Assembly (NCBI RefSeq): GCF_900109195.1 | Contig: NZ_FNZG01000004.1 | Location: forward strand, 1-64,000 | DNA: 64,000 bases | Direction: 5' to 3' | Source: Pseudooceanicola nitratireducens | Lineage (GTDB): Bacteria; Pseudomonadota; Alphaproteobacteria; Rhodobacterales; Rhodobacteraceae | In this document: positions 45,350-55,002 of the stretch, one piece after another | Numbering within the stretch: the first letter of the stretch is position 1 | How the letters are laid out: each line of letters begins with the position of its first letter | Notes under the pieces: model-generated | The model's database searches: none | What the model was told of the DNA's origin: nothing | The model's input: the letters and a program-made list of their open reading frames with translations, nothing else | Translations under genes and position numbers: made by a program

Positions 45350-45964
45350 TCAGCCCAGGGCGATCTTCAGCCCGAAAATCCCCATGAGCGTGCCGAAGCA
45401 GCGGTCGATCCAGGCCTTGGCCCGCAGGTAGAGCGAGCGCGGGCGCGACAGGGAAAACAGGCGCGCGACAAGGATATACCACAGGGTTTCATTGAGAAAG
45501 ATCACCGCGATCAGCCCGGCGAGCGTGGGAATGGGCGCATCCGCCGGAACCAGCCCGACAAAGACGGCACCGAAGAAGACGGCGGGTTTCGGGTTGGCGG
45601 CAAAGGTCAGGAAGCCGTAGCGCAATGCGCGGCGTGGTGTCATCCGCGCCAGGCCGTCCTGGGCCATGTCCAGGGGTTCCTTGGCGTGACGCCACATCTG
45701 GATGCCGATCCAGACCAGAAAGGCCCCGCCGATCAGCTTGAGCGCTGTGAAAAGCGACGGCACCAATTCAAACAGCAGCGCCAGCCCGGCCAACGCCGCC
45801 GAAGCCCAGAGCACCGCGCCCAGGCCAAATCCCACGGCCAGCGCCACGGAGGTGCGGAACCCTTCGGTGATGGCGGTGCGGATGCAGACCACGAAGGAAG
45901 GTCCCGGCGACATGGCCGCCAGGAGATGGATCACCGCGATGGACAGGAAGGCGCCCGCTGTCAC
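45350..45964 (-). CDS. LysE family translocator
   Basis: A membrane exporter of 204 residues with about six hydrophobic helices. The N-terminal AVIHLLAAMSPGPSFVVCIR is the LysE/RhtB signature; GGAFLVWIGIQMWR follows. Such proteins export amino acids such as threonine, homoserine or lysine, or related compounds. The stop of fabI lies 4 bases upstream of this start on the same strand, so they are likely co-transcribed, though no shared role is obvious. Confidence 0.9.
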   Translation of the reverse strand: MTAGAFLSIAVIHLLAAMSPGPSFVVCIRTAITEGFRTSVALAVGFGLGAVLWASAALAGLALLFELVPSLFTALKLIGGAFLVWIGIQMWRHAKEPLDMAQDGLARMTPRRALRYGFLTFAANPKPAVFFGAVFVGLVPADAPIPTLAGLIAVIFLNETLWYILVARLFSLSRPRSLYLRAKAWIDRCFGTLMGIFGLKIALG

Positions 45965-45967
45965 GGG

Positions 45968-46774
45968 TCAGCTTTTTTCGATATCGGGGGCGTCGACGGC
46001 CTTCATGCCGACCACGTGATAGCCCGCGTCCACATGCAGGTTCTCGCCGGTCACGCCGCTGCCCAGGTCGGACAGCAGGTAGAGCGCGGATTTGCCCACG
46101 TCGTCGATGGTCACGTTCCGGCGCAGGGGCGAATTGTATTCGTTCCACTTCAGAATGTAGCGGAAGTCGCCGATGCCCGAGGCGGCCAGGGTCTTGATCG
46201 GACCGGCGCTGATGGCGTTGACGCGGATGTTGTCCTTGCCCAGGTCCTCGGCCATGTATTTGACCGACGCCTCGAGCGCGGCCTTGGCGACACCCATGAC
46301 GTTGTAATGCGGCATGACCTGTTCGGCACCGTAGTAGGTGAGTGTCAGCATCGAGCCGCCATCGGTCATCAGCTTCTCGGCGCGCTGTGCGACGGCCGTG
46401 AAGGAATAGACCGAGACATCCATCGTCATGGCGAAGTTGCCGCGCGAGGTGTCGATGTAACGTCCGCGCAGTTCGTTTTTGTCGGAAAAGCCGATGGCAT
46501 GGACCAGGAAGTCGATCTTGCCCCAGGTTTTCTCGATCTCGGCAAAGGCCGCGTCGATCGAGGCTTCGTCCGAGACGTCGCAATCGATCAGCGTCTTGAC
46601 GCCCAGCTGGTCGGCCAGCGGCACGACGCGTTTCTTGAACTGATCGCCCATGTAGGAGAAGGCCATTTCGGCACCCGCGTCGGCGCAGGCCTTGGCGATC
46701 CCCCATGCGATGGATTTGTCGTTTGCAAGGCCCATGATCAGCCCGCGCTTGCCTGCAAGCAGTTGATTTGACAT
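45968..46774 (-). CDS. fabI: enoyl-ACP reductase (FabI)
   Basis: FabI performs the last reduction of the fatty acid cycle, using NADH, and is the triclosan target. The 268-residue short-chain dehydrogenase has GLIMGLANDKSIAWGIAK, AHAIGFSDKNELRG and the Tyr-x6-Lys pair in PHYNVMGVAKAALEAS. Start 46774 (MSNQLLAGKRG) is preferred over an extra five codons upstream because it matches relatives. With fabD and fabG it forms part of the fatty acid set of this window, though not in one operon. Confidence 0.95.
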   Translation of the reverse strand: MSNQLLAGKRGLIMGLANDKSIAWGIAKACADAGAEMAFSYMGDQFKKRVVPLADQLGVKTLIDCDVSDEASIDAAFAEIEKTWGKIDFLVHAIGFSDKNELRGRYIDTSRGNFAMTMDVSVYSFTAVAQRAEKLMTDGGSMLTLTYYGAEQVMPHYNVMGVAKAALEASVKYMAEDLGKDNIRVNAISAGPIKTLAASGIGDFRYILKWNEYNSPLRRNVTIDDVGKSALYLLSDLGSGVTGENLHVDAGYHVVGMKAVDAPDIEKS

Positions 46775-46877
46775 CGTGCCAATCCCGCCCATTGATTAAC
46801 CGTCAGGTTCCTTTAGGCGATCGGAACCGGCGCTTCAAGTCCGGCGGGGCCGGCATCCAGTGACGAAAGGCAAGAAG

Positions 46878-47483
46878 ATGAGCGACAGAACAGGGATTTT
46901 TGCAGGCGACGACCCCTTTGCCATCGCGCGGTCCTGGCTGGCCGAGGCCGAGGATACCGAAACCAATGATCCCAATGCCATCGCCCTGTCCACGGTTGAC
47001 ACAAATGGAATGCCGAATGTTCGAATGGTGCTCTTGAAAGACATCGAAGACGATGGTTTTGTCTTTTTCACAAATTACGGAAGTGTCAAAGCTTCGGAAA
47101 TCGATGCAACGGGCCGAGCAGCCTTTGTCCTACATTGGAAATCGCTCAGACGTCAGATCCGGGTTCGCGGTATTGTTCGCCGCGAAGACGGAGAGAAGGC
47201 CGATACCTATTATCGGTCCCGTTCGCTGAAATCCCGTCTGGGGGCCTGGGCGTCGCGGCAATCGCAACCCCTGTCTTCGCGGACTGCATTGATGGCCGAG
47301 GTGGCAAAGGTCACCGCCCAGCAGGGCACCGACCCGGCGCGACCGGAATTTTGGGGGGGGTATCACATCGCCCCTCTGGAAATCGAATTCTGGGCCGATG
47401 GCGCCTTTCGGTTGCACGATCGTTTCCGCTGGACGCGGGACGAGGTTGGAACCGAATGGCATGTCGTGCGCTTGAATCCGTAG
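46878..47483 (+). CDS. pdxH: pyridoxamine 5'-phosphate oxidase
   Basis: PdxH uses FMN and oxygen to make pyridoxal 5'-phosphate. The 201-residue protein has [20 protein letters not shown] (FMN-binding), [13 protein letters not shown] and the C-terminal signature [18 protein letters not shown] 46878 has AAGGCAAGAAG upstream. From about 46998 to 47150 the GC content falls to near 41%, with A/T-ending codons that differ from the rest of the gene. It is divergent from fabI. Confidence 0.95.
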   Translation: MSDRTGIFAGDDPFAIARSWLAEAEDTETNDPNAIALSTVDTNGMPNVRMVLLKDIEDDGFVFFTNYGSVKASEIDATGRAAFVLHWKSLRRQIRVRGIVRREDGEKADTYYRSRSLKSRLGAWASRQSQPLSSRTALMAEVAKVTAQQGTDPARPEFWGGYHIAPLEIEFWADGAFRLHDRFRWTRDEVGTEWHVVRLNP

Positions 47484-47595
47484 GGTTGACGCCTTGGTTA
47501 ACTGTCAACTCTCTGGAAACACTACCTTCTATACATAAGGGGGGGTGTGAACTGAGTTTATTGTTATGTAGAAAACACGATAAATTCACGCGGGG

Positions 47596-48147
47596 ATGCA
47601 AGTGGACACCTTCAATAACGAAACCCGCAGGATAGACGGTATTGTTAAATGGTTTGATCCGGGCCGAGGCTTTGGATTTGTCGTTTCCGAGGAGGGCGGA
47701 CCGGATATTCTGCTGCACGCAAACGTGCTGCGCAACTTTGGACAAAGCTCGGTCGCGGACGGGGCGAAAATCACCATCGACGTGCAGACCACGCAGAGGG
47801 GCGTGCAGGCCGTCGAGGTCGTTTCCGTCGAATCGCTTGCTGCAACGGACGCACCGGGGCTTGAGGATTTCCAATCGCTGACGCCCGAAGAAATTCGCAA
47901 ATCTCCGCTACAGCCCGCACGGGTAAAGTGGTTTAACAAAGAAAAAGGTTTCGGCTTTGCCAATGTCTTTGGCAGCGACGAAGATATCTTTGTTCATATC
48001 GAGGTGCTGCGCGCCTCGGGCCTGGCGGACCTGCAACCGGGCGAGGCGGTGTCGCTTCGCATGATCGATGGTCGCCGCGGCAAGATGGCATCAGAGGTCA
48101 CTACATGGGAAGCAGCGCTGCGCGTTCCACAGGCGGAAAACGTCTGA
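47596..48147 (+). CDS. cold-shock protein with two CSD domains
   Basis: The 183-residue protein carries two cold-shock domains: residues ~15-78 ([20 protein letters not shown]) and ~105-170 ([20 protein letters not shown]). Both keep the RNP-type KWF and GFGF motifs, so both should bind single-stranded RNA or DNA. Typical Csp proteins have one domain (~70 residues). The AT-rich leader 47484-47595 carries a TATACAT -10-like box (47531-47537). The DUF192 gene follows 11 bases downstream. Confidence 0.9.
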   Translation: MQVDTFNNETRRIDGIVKWFDPGRGFGFVVSEEGGPDILLHANVLRNFGQSSVADGAKITIDVQTTQRGVQAVEVVSVESLAATDAPGLEDFQSLTPEEIRKSPLQPARVKWFNKEKGFGFANVFGSDEDIFVHIEVLRASGLADLQPGEAVSLRMIDGRRGKMASEVTTWEAALRVPQAENV

Positions 48148-48158
48148 CAGCTGACAAT

Positions 48159-48671
48159 ATGCGGGCAGGGGCCTTTGGTCCCGTCCGCGGCTATTGTTCC
48201 TTTCTTCGAAACAGTGTGATGGGTTTTGCCCTGTCGGCCGTGCTGGCCGGCGGGGTGTTCGCGCAGTGTCGCGACGACCGGGTCGAGCTGCGCGGAGACT
48301 GGGGGCAGGCCGGGTTCACGGTCGAGATCGCCGATGACTCGGGCGAGAGGGCCCAGGGCCTGATGTATCGGGACGCGATGTCCTCGGGGGCGGGGATGCT
48401 GTTCATCTATCCCCGGCCCCAGGCGGCGATCGCCTTCTGGATGCGCAACACCCGCATCCCGCTGGACATCATCTACATGGATGCGCAGGGCGTGGTGCAA
48501 AGCATCGCGCATGATGCGGTGCCTTTCGATGAAACGCCGCTGCCGGGCGGGGCGGGCATTCAATATGTGCTCGAGATCAATGGCGGGCTGGCGCGGCGTC
48601 TGGGGATTGCTCCGGGCACCCAGCTGCGCCATCCCGCGATCACCACCCCGGCTTGGTCCTGCGACGAATAG
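48159..48671 (+). CDS. DUF192 family exported protein
   Basis: The ~170-residue protein has a hydrophobic signal (VMGFALSAVLAGGVFAQ) and then a DUF192 domain: FTVEIADDSGERAQGLMYRD, MLFIYPRPQAAIAFWMRNT, PLDIIYMDAQGVV and the C-terminal INGGLARRLGI. DUF192 proteins are small periplasmic beta-barrels of unknown role. The start is uncertain: ATG 48159 (used here) or ATG 48219; neither has a good ribosome-binding site. It follows the cold-shock gene by 11 bases. Confidence 0.82.
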   Translation: MRAGAFGPVRGYCSFLRNSVMGFALSAVLAGGVFAQCRDDRVELRGDWGQAGFTVEIADDSGERAQGLMYRDAMSSGAGMLFIYPRPQAAIAFWMRNTRIPLDIIYMDAQGVVQSIAHDAVPFDETPLPGGAGIQYVLEINGGLARRLGIAPGTQLRHPAITTPAWSCDE

Positions 48672-48726
48672 TCAGCGCTTAGTGCTTTCCTTCGCCTGCG
48701 GCATTGGGTAAGGACGCGTCACGGTC

Positions 48727-48803
48727 CGGGGCGTAGCGCAGTCTGGTAGCGCACCTGTTTTGGGTACAGGGGGTCGTGAGTTCGAATCTCGCCGCCCCGA
48801 CCA
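48727..48803 (+). tRNA. tRNA-Pro (anticodon TGG)
   Basis: Acceptor stem CGGGGCG / CGCCCCG, discriminator A and encoded CCA. The anticodon arm CCTGT-TTTGGGT-ACAGG places TGG at 48761-48763. D and T arms are complete (GTTCGAATC). Confidence 0.97.
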
Positions 48804-49351
48804 CTTCCTTCCATCACAGATCTTGTGGGCCATCTTGGGATCCGCTGCCGTATGGCCCCTACGTGTGGTATACGCAAAGCCGACGTTACAATATATGTGG
48901 TGTCTGTTTGCTGGGCGATTCTGTGTTTTGCCGGTGACACAACCCTTCGGCGAACGCGTGGTTAACGATCTTTAACCTATCCACAGCTGTGAGCAAATTG
49001 GCGGCGATCGGTGGAATGTTGCTGATATTCAAACGCTTCTTCGGACTTCCTGTACCAGCCTCTCAAAGTTGATTCTGTGCAGAACAGCGTCAAGCAATCT
49101 TTGATACGAAATCTCGTTGACGCGGTGTGCGCACATACCGCAAATTGTGGAGGCCGGAAGGATCACACACCAAATCTAGGTGTCGCTTTCAGGCAAAGGG
49201 ACAGAGACGAACCAAAGCCACACAAACTGGCGAATGGCGGGCCCCGCGGGGGCGCGACTGGCAATCCCTTGCCTTGTGATCCTCCTCCGGCACGAGTTGA
49301 GCCCCATAGGGGGGCACGCGTGAAGCAAAAGCGATCAGGGGCTGTTTCATC
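48804..49351 (+). promoter_or_regulatory. long leader/regulatory region of nrdJ
   Basis: About 550 bases with no convincing ORF. It holds an AT-rich palindrome ACAATATATGT (48888-48898) that resembles an NrdR box, a DnaA-box-like CTATCCACA (48977-48985) overlapping a CACAGCTGTG palindrome, and in the last 150 bases several hairpins: GGCAA-TCCC-TTGCC (49260-49273), GCCCC-ATA-GGGG (49301-49312), and a GGGCCCCGCGGGG stem. Such a structured leader before a B12-dependent reductase suggests RNA-level control. It does not show an obvious cobalamin-riboswitch B12 box. Confidence 0.5.
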
Positions 49352-52300
49352 ATGAAGATCGAGCGCAAGTTTACCAAGTCCGGACAGGATGCCTATGCAG
49401 GGGTCGAATTCACGACCACGTCCTCGGAAATCCGAAACCCGGACGGGACCATTGTGTTCAAACTGGACGACTGCGAAGTCCCCGCAAGCTGGAGCCAGGT
49501 CGCCAGCGACGTGATCGCGCAGAAATACTTCCGCAAGGCGGGCGTGCCCTCCCGTCTGAAAAAGGTGAAGGAAAAGGGCGTTCCTGAATTCCTGTGGCGC
49601 TCTGTTGCCGACGGTGATGATGTCGAGATCGGTGGCGAAACCTCGGCCCGCCAGGTCTTTGACCGTCTGGCCGGCGCCTGGGCCTACTGGGGCTGGAAGG
49701 GCGGCTATTTCTCCTCGGAAGAGGACGCATCCGCTTATTATGACGAGATGCGCTACATGCTCGCGACTCAGCGCGCTGCGCCGAACTCGCCCCAGTGGTT
49801 CAACACCGGCCTGCATTGGGCCTATGGCATCGATGGTCCCAGCCAGGGCCACTATTACGTCGACCACAAGACCGGCAAGCTGACGAAATCCAAGTCCGCC
49901 TATGAACATCCGCAGCCGCATGCCTGCTTCATCCAGTCGGTCGGCGACGACCTGGTTGGCGAAGGCGGGATCATGGATCTCTGGGTCCGCGAAGCCCGTC
50001 TGTTCAAATATGGGTCGGGCACCGGCACCAACTTCTCGTCGCTGCGGGCGGCGGGCGAAAAGCTGTCCGGTGGCGGCAAATCTTCGGGCCTGATGGGTTT
50101 CCTCAAGATCGGTGACCGGGCGGCTGGCGCGATCAAGTCGGGCGGCACCACGCGCCGTGCGGCCAAGATGGTCATCGTGGATGCCGATCACCCGGACATC
50201 CAGGAATACATCAACTGGAAAGTGAAAGAAGAACAGAAGGTTGCCAGCATCGTCGCCGGGTCGAAGATGCACGAAAAGCAGCTGAACGCGATCTTCTCGG
50301 CGATCCGCACCTGGGACGGCACCGAAGAGGGCGCCTATGATCCCAATGAAAACGACGCGTTGAAAACGGCCGTGCGGGAGGCCAAGAAATGCGCCATCCC
50401 CGAGACCTACATCAAGCGCGTGCTTGATTACGCCAAGCAGGGCTATGCCAGCATCGAATTCCCGACCTACGACACCGACTGGGACAGCGAAGCCTATGCG
50501 TCGGTTTCGGGCCAGAACTCCAACAACTCGGTCCGGGTCACCGACGCCTTCCTGCAGGCCGTCAAGGATGACAAGCCGTGGGAGCTGGTGAACCGCACCG
50601 ACGGCACCGTGGCCAAGACGATTTCCGCGCGCGAGCTGTGGGAAGACATCGGCCACGCGGCCTGGGCCTGTGCCGATCCCGGCATCCAGTACCACGACAC
50701 GGTCAACGCCTGGCACACCTGCCCCGAAGACGGGCAGATCCGTGGCTCGAACCCGTGCTCGGAATACATGTTCCTGGACGACACTGCCTGCAACCTGGCC
50801 TCGATGAACCTGCTGACCTTCCTCAAGGACGGCGTGTTCCAGGCCGACGACTACATCCACGCCACCCGGCTGTGGACACTGACGCTGGAAATCTCGGTCA
50901 CCATGGCGCAGTTCCCGTCCAAGGAAATCGCCCAGCTGTCCTATGACTTCCGGACCCTGGGTCTGGGCTATGCCAACATCGGCGGCCTGCTGATGAACAT
51001 GGGCTTCGGCTATGACAGCGACGAAGGCCGCGCGCTGACCGGTGCGCTGACCGCGATCATGACCGGCGTCTCTTATGCCACCTCGGCCGAGATCGCCGGT
51101 GAGCTTGGGGCCTTCTCGGGCTACCAGCGCAACGCCGAGCACATGCTGCGCGTCATCCGCAACCACCGCAACGCCGCCTATGGCAATGCGGAAGGCTACG
51201 AGGACCTGGCGATCAAGCCGGTGCCGCTGGACCACGGCAACTGCCCCGACCGCAAACTGATCGATCTGGCAAAAACCAGCTGGGACGAGGCGCTGCGCCT
51301 GGGCGAAAAACACGGCTATCGCAACGCACAAGCGACCGTTATTGCACCGACCGGAACGATCGGTCTGGTCATGGACTGCGACACGACCGGGATCGAACCC
51401 GACTTTGCCCTGGTGAAGTTCAAGAAGCTTGCCGGCGGTGGTTACTTCAAGATCATCAACCGGTCCGTGCCCGCTGCGCTGGAGAAACTCGGCTACGGCT
51501 CGGCCCAGATCGAAGAGATCATCTCTTACGCGGTTGGCCATGGGTCGATCGGCAATGCGCCGGGGATCAACCACACCGCCCTGATTGGCCATGGCTTTGG
51601 CCAACGCGAACTGGACAAGATCGACGCGGCGCTGGCCTCGGCCTTCGACATCCGCTTTGTCTTCAACCAGTGGACCCTGGGCGAGGATTTCTGCACCAAG
51701 ACCCTGGGCATCCCGGCCGAAAAGCTGAACGATCCGACCTTCGACCTGCTGCGCCACCTTGGCTACTCCAAGAAGGACATCGAGGCCGCGAACGATCACG
51801 TCTGCGGAACCATGACGCTGGAGGGTGCGCCGCACCTGAAGGAAGAGCACCTGAACATCTTCGATTGCGCCAACCCCTGCGGCAAGAAGGGCAAGCGCTT
51901 CCTGTCCACCGACAGCCACATCACCATGATGGCCGCGGCGCAGTCGTTCATCTCGGGTGCGATCTCGAAGACGATCAACATGCCGAACGATGCCACGATC
52001 GAGGACTGCCAGAAGGCGTATGAGCTGTCCTGGTCGCTCGGCATCAAGGCCAACGCGCTCTATCGTGACGGGTCCAAGCTGTCGCAGCCGCTGGCCTCGG
52101 CCCTGGTCGAAGACGACGATGACGCCGCCGAGATCCTGGAAAGCGGCTCGCAGACCGAGAAGGCCGCCGTGCTGGCCGAGAAGATCGTCGAAAAGATCGT
52201 CATCAAGGAAATCACCAAGGCGGCAGGCCGGACCAAGATGCCGGAACGCCGCAAGGGCTATACCCAGAAGGCAACCGTGGGCGGCCACAAGGTCTATCTG

Positions 52301-53020
52301 CGCACCGGCGAATACGAAGACGGGTCGCTTGGCGAGATCTTCATCGACATGCACAAGGAAGGCGCTGGCTTCCGGGCGATGATGAACAACTTTGCCATCG
52401 CCGTGTCGGTTGGTCTGCAGTACGGCGTGCCGCTTGAGGAATTCGTCGACGCCTTCACCTTCACCAAGTTCGAGCCTGCGGGCATGGTGCAGGGCAACGA
52501 CTCGATCAAGAACGCGACCTCGATCCTCGACTACATCTTCCGCGAACTGGCCGTGTCCTACCTGGACCGCACCGACCTGGCGCATGTCAAACCCTCGGGC
52601 GAGACCTTCGACAGCATCGGGCAGGGCGCAGACAAGGAAGGCGTGTCCAACCTGGAAGAGCTGAGCGAAAGCGCCGCCTCCAAGTCGCTGGAAGTGCTGA
52701 AACAGATCTCCTCGACCGGGTATCTGCGCAAGCGTTTGCCGCAAGAACTGGTGGTGCTGCAGGGGGGCATGATGACCGGAACGGATCCGGTCCAGGCGCT
52801 GAACACGCTTGTGCCCGCCACGGCGACCTCGACCAGCACCGTGACGATGGAAAGCACCACGGCCATGGCCTCGGGCACCGTGTCGATGGATGCGCGCACC
52901 AAGGCAAAGATGCAGGGCTATGAGGGCGAGGCCTGCGGCGACTGCGGCAACTACACGCTGGTCCGCAACGGCACCTGCATGAAGTGCAACACCTGCGGCG
53001 CGACGTCCGGGTGCAGCTAA
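49352..53020 (+). CDS. nrdJ: vitamin B12-dependent (class II) ribonucleotide reductase
   Basis: The 1222-residue enzyme makes deoxyribonucleotides using adenosylcobalamin to start radical chemistry, so it works with or without oxygen. The core holds [53 protein letters not shown] (catalytic cysteine and Glu) and [15 protein letters not shown]. The C-terminus has a long extension and ends with paired CxxC motifs ([18 protein letters not shown]), the redox/zinc-ribbon tail found in large NrdJ proteins. The start has AGGGG upstream. It is the only reductase gene in the window. Confidence 0.97.
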   Translation: MKIERKFTKSGQDAYAGVEFTTTSSEIRNPDGTIVFKLDDCEVPASWSQVASDVIAQKYFRKAGVPSRLKKVKEKGVPEFLWRSVADGDDVEIGGETSARQVFDRLAGAWAYWGWKGGYFSSEEDASAYYDEMRYMLATQRAAPNSPQWFNTGLHWAYGIDGPSQGHYYVDHKTGKLTKSKSAYEHPQPHACFIQSVGDDLVGEGGIMDLWVREARLFKYGSGTGTNFSSLRAAGEKLSGGGKSSGLMGFLKIGDRAAGAIKSGGTTRRAAKMVIVDADHPDIQEYINWKVKEEQKVASIVAGSKMHEKQLNAIFSAIRTWDGTEEGAYDPNENDALKTAVREAKKCAIPETYIKRVLDYAKQGYASIEFPTYDTDWDSEAYASVSGQNSNNSVRVTDAFLQAVKDDKPWELVNRTDGTVAKTISARELWEDIGHAAWACADPGIQYHDTVNAWHTCPEDGQIRGSNPCSEYMFLDDTACNLASMNLLTFLKDGVFQADDYIHATRLWTLTLEISVTMAQFPSKEIAQLSYDFRTLGLGYANIGGLLMNMGFGYDSDEGRALTGALTAIMTGVSYATSAEIAGELGAFSGYQRNAEHMLRVIRNHRNAAYGNAEGYEDLAIKPVPLDHGNCPDRKLIDLAKTSWDEALRLGEKHGYRNAQATVIAPTGTIGLVMDCDTTGIEPDFALVKFKKLAGGGYFKIINRSVPAALEKLGYGSAQIEEIISYAVGHGSIGNAPGINHTALIGHGFGQRELDKIDAALASAFDIRFVFNQWTLGEDFCTKTLGIPAEKLNDPTFDLLRHLGYSKKDIEAANDHVCGTMTLEGAPHLKEEHLNIFDCANPCGKKGKRFLSTDSHITMMAAAQSFISGAISKTINMPNDATIEDCQKAYELSWSLGIKANALYRDGSKLSQPLASALVEDDDDAAEILESGSQTEKAAVLAEKIVEKIVIKEITKAAGRTKMPERRKGYTQKATVGGHKVYLRTGEYEDGSLGEIFIDMHKEGAGFRAMMNNFAIAVSVGLQYGVPLEEFVDAFTFTKFEPAGMVQGNDSIKNATSILDYIFRELAVSYLDRTDLAHVKPSGETFDSIGQGADKEGVSNLEELSESAASKSLEVLKQISSTGYLRKRLPQELVVLQGGMMTGTDPVQALNTLVPATATSTSTVTMESTTAMASGTVSMDARTKAKMQGYEGEACGDCGNYTLVRNGTCMKCNTCGATSGCS

Positions 53021-53058
53021 ACGGCATAGCGCGGCGGGTGGTTCGTCTGTCGCGCTAC

Positions 53059-53116
53059 TTGGATCAAGCCGCAGGCAGAAATTTCGGGCGGTAACTCACT
53101 ACTGAGCTTGATCCAA
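53059..53116. repeat. 11-bp inverted repeat with 36-base spacer after nrdJ
   Basis: TTGGATCAAGC (53059-53069) and GCTTGATCCAA (53106-53116) are perfect inverted copies. They can form a stem in the nrdJ 3' untranslated region, just before the terminator. Confidence 0.7.
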
Positions 53117-53124
53117 AACACTTA

Positions 53125-53151
53125 GGGGCCTCTTCGTGAGGCCCCTTTTTT
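53125..53151 (+). terminator. terminator of nrdJ
   Basis: GGGGCCTC-TTCGT-GAGGCCCC stem followed by TTTTTT. Confidence 0.93.
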
Positions 53152-53178
53152 CGTGTCAGTCCTGGGCCGAAGGGGCGA

Positions 53179-54750
53179 TCAGATCATCGCTTCGATCAGG
53201 AACGGCCCGCGGGTCTTGGCGGCGCGTTTGAACAGCTCGGTAAAGCCTTCGGCGGTCTCGGCGCGGGCGGCCTCGACCCCCATGCCACCCGCGATCTTCA
53301 CCCAGTCAAGCGAGGGTTCGTCGAAGTCCAGCATGCGGCGCGCGTTTTCCCCGGCCTCGCCTGCGCCGACGCCCTTCAGCTCTCCGTGCAGGATGGCATA
53401 GCGGCGGTTGGCGAAGATCACGATGCAAACGTCCAGGTTTTCCCGCGCCATGGTCCACAGCGCCTGGTTGGTGTACATCCCGCTGCCATCTGCCTGAAGC
53501 GCCACGACTTTCCGGTCGGGGCAGGCGATGGCGGCCCCGGTGGCCAGCGGCAGGCCGACCCCGATCGCGCCGCCGGTCAGCTGCAGCCAGTCATGGCTGG
53601 CGGCACCATAGGTGAAGCGGAAGAAATCCCGCCCCGAGGTGACGCTTTCATCGCAGACGATGGCGTTGTCGGGCAGGTGATGGCCGACGGTGATGGCGAT
53701 GGTTTCCGGCGTCAGCTTGCCGCTGGCCAGGTCGGGGATGGCGGCGATCTGCGGCTTTGGCACGGGCTTGGCCCCCACGGCCTGGGCCAGGGCGTCCAGC
53801 GCGCCGGGCAGATCGTCGGAAGGATCCGCCAGGGTCAGAATCTCGCAGCCCTCGGGTAGCAGCGAAGACGGCTTTCCGGGGTAGGCAAAGAAACCAACCG
53901 GTGCCTTGGCCCCGACCAGGATCACGCGCTCATAAACCTTCAGGACCTCAAGCGCCTGGTCGATCGGATAGGGCACGCGGTTCAGCGCAACGCGGGATCC
54001 GCCCCGCTCCAGCCGGGCATTGGCCTGCTGGGCCAGAAGGTCGGCCCCGGTCGCGGCGGCGATGCGATGCGCATCCTCCAGCGGGGCTTCGCGCAGGGCG
54101 GTGCCCGTCATCAGGATCAGCGTCTTCTTGCCGTCGCGCAGGGCGCTTGCCGCGGCCGCAAGCCGGTCCTCGTCTACTCGCGTCGGCGCACGCAGCTGCG
54201 CCTTGGCCGGCGCACCCTGCGGGGCTGCCCCCCAGGCAAAGTTCGCGGGCAGGATCAGGGTGGATACGGTGCCCGGCGCGCTCATGGCAGCGGCGACGGA
54301 TTCAGCGGTTGCGGGGCTGACGTCCTCGACTCCGGCAATCCGGCGGACATGGCCCGACATGGGCCGCGCCAGCGTGTCGATGTCGGATGTCAGCGCCGCA
54401 TCATAGGGCAGGTGATAACTGGCATGATCGCCGACCACATTGACCATCGGCGTATTGGCGCGGCGGGCGTTGTGCATGTTGGCCATGGCATTGGCCATGC
54501 CCGGCCCGGTGTGCAGCAGGGTCGCCGCCGGTTTGCCGGCCATGCGGGCATAGCCGTCGGCCGCGCCGCTGACGACGCCTTCAAACAGGCCCAGCACGCA
54601 GCGCATCGCCGGCTTGCGGTCAAGCGCGGCCACAAAGTGCATCTCGGAGGTGCCGGGGTTGGCGAAACAGACGTCGACGTCATTGGCCAGAAGCGTGTCG
54701 CACAACACGTCCGCGCCGGTCTCTCCGGGGTTGCCTGGCTGGTCTGTCAT
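53179..54750 (-). CDS. thiamine diphosphate enzyme, acetolactate synthase large subunit-like
   Basis: The 523-residue protein is a ThDP-dependent decarboxylase/synthase: N-terminal domain with FANPGTSEMHF and the catalytic Glu region GLFEGVVSGAADGYARM; C-terminal ThDP/metal motif ADGSGMYTNQALW...NRRYAILHGEL. It looks closer to benzoylformate decarboxylase or orphan acetolactate synthase-like proteins than to IlvB, because it has no small-subunit gene (ilvH) next to it and the motif begins with Ala. Substrate not known. Its promoter gap contains a minus-strand repeat at 54835-54895. Confidence 0.85.
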   Translation of the reverse strand: MTDQPGNPGETGADVLCDTLLANDVDVCFANPGTSEMHFVAALDRKPAMRCVLGLFEGVVSGAADGYARMAGKPAATLLHTGPGMANAMANMHNARRANTPMVNVVGDHASYHLPYDAALTSDIDTLARPMSGHVRRIAGVEDVSPATAESVAAAMSAPGTVSTLILPANFAWGAAPQGAPAKAQLRAPTRVDEDRLAAAASALRDGKKTLILMTGTALREAPLEDAHRIAAATGADLLAQQANARLERGGSRVALNRVPYPIDQALEVLKVYERVILVGAKAPVGFFAYPGKPSSLLPEGCEILTLADPSDDLPGALDALAQAVGAKPVPKPQIAAIPDLASGKLTPETIAITVGHHLPDNAIVCDESVTSGRDFFRFTYGAASHDWLQLTGGAIGVGLPLATGAAIACPDRKVVALQADGSGMYTNQALWTMARENLDVCIVIFANRRYAILHGELKGVGAGEAGENARRMLDFDEPSLDWVKIAGGMGVEAARAETAEGFTELFKRAAKTRGPFLIEAMI

Positions 54751-54834
54751 GATGTCCTCCCTGACTAATCGCGCCCAACATCACCGCGGCGGCCGGGAAG
54801 TTCCAGTGCAAACTTACCCTACGTTCAAAAAACT

Positions 54835-54895
54835 GTCTCTTTGGTTTTCTCAAATATCCTCGGGGGTCGTCACGGCTGCCCTGGCAGGCGTGACG
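54835..54895 (-). repeat. dispersed intergenic repeat, minus-strand copy with long hairpin
   Basis: On the minus strand a stem (CGTCACG-CCTGCC..GGCAGC-CGTGACG, 54868-54895) is followed by CCCCCGAGGATATTTGAGA and AAACCAAAGAGA, nearly the core of the copy at 2575-2609. It follows the SYLF gene on the same strand, and reads in that gene's direction. Confidence 0.7.
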
Positions 54896-55002
54896 GAAGG
54901 GGGCAGACAGCCCCCTTGGCCCGGCATCGCCACAGGCGCGCCGGGTTCCGATTGCGATCCACCCGTCAAATCTGGCCCCCAAAAAATCAGGGCGCTCAAA
55001 AA

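Noticed and set aside
48804-49351. Classical cobalamin riboswitch before nrdJ
   Set aside because: I could not find a B12-box-like sequence in the leader; kept only as a generic structured leader.
49163-52744. 1193-codon minus-strand ORF opposite nrdJ
   Set aside because: Same reason; the plus strand encodes a fully conserved ribonucleotide reductase.
53106-53116. TTGATCCAA as a possible FnrL site
   Set aside because: The FNR-type consensus TTGAT-N4-ATCAA is not completed. The sequence is explained better as one arm of the inverted repeat.
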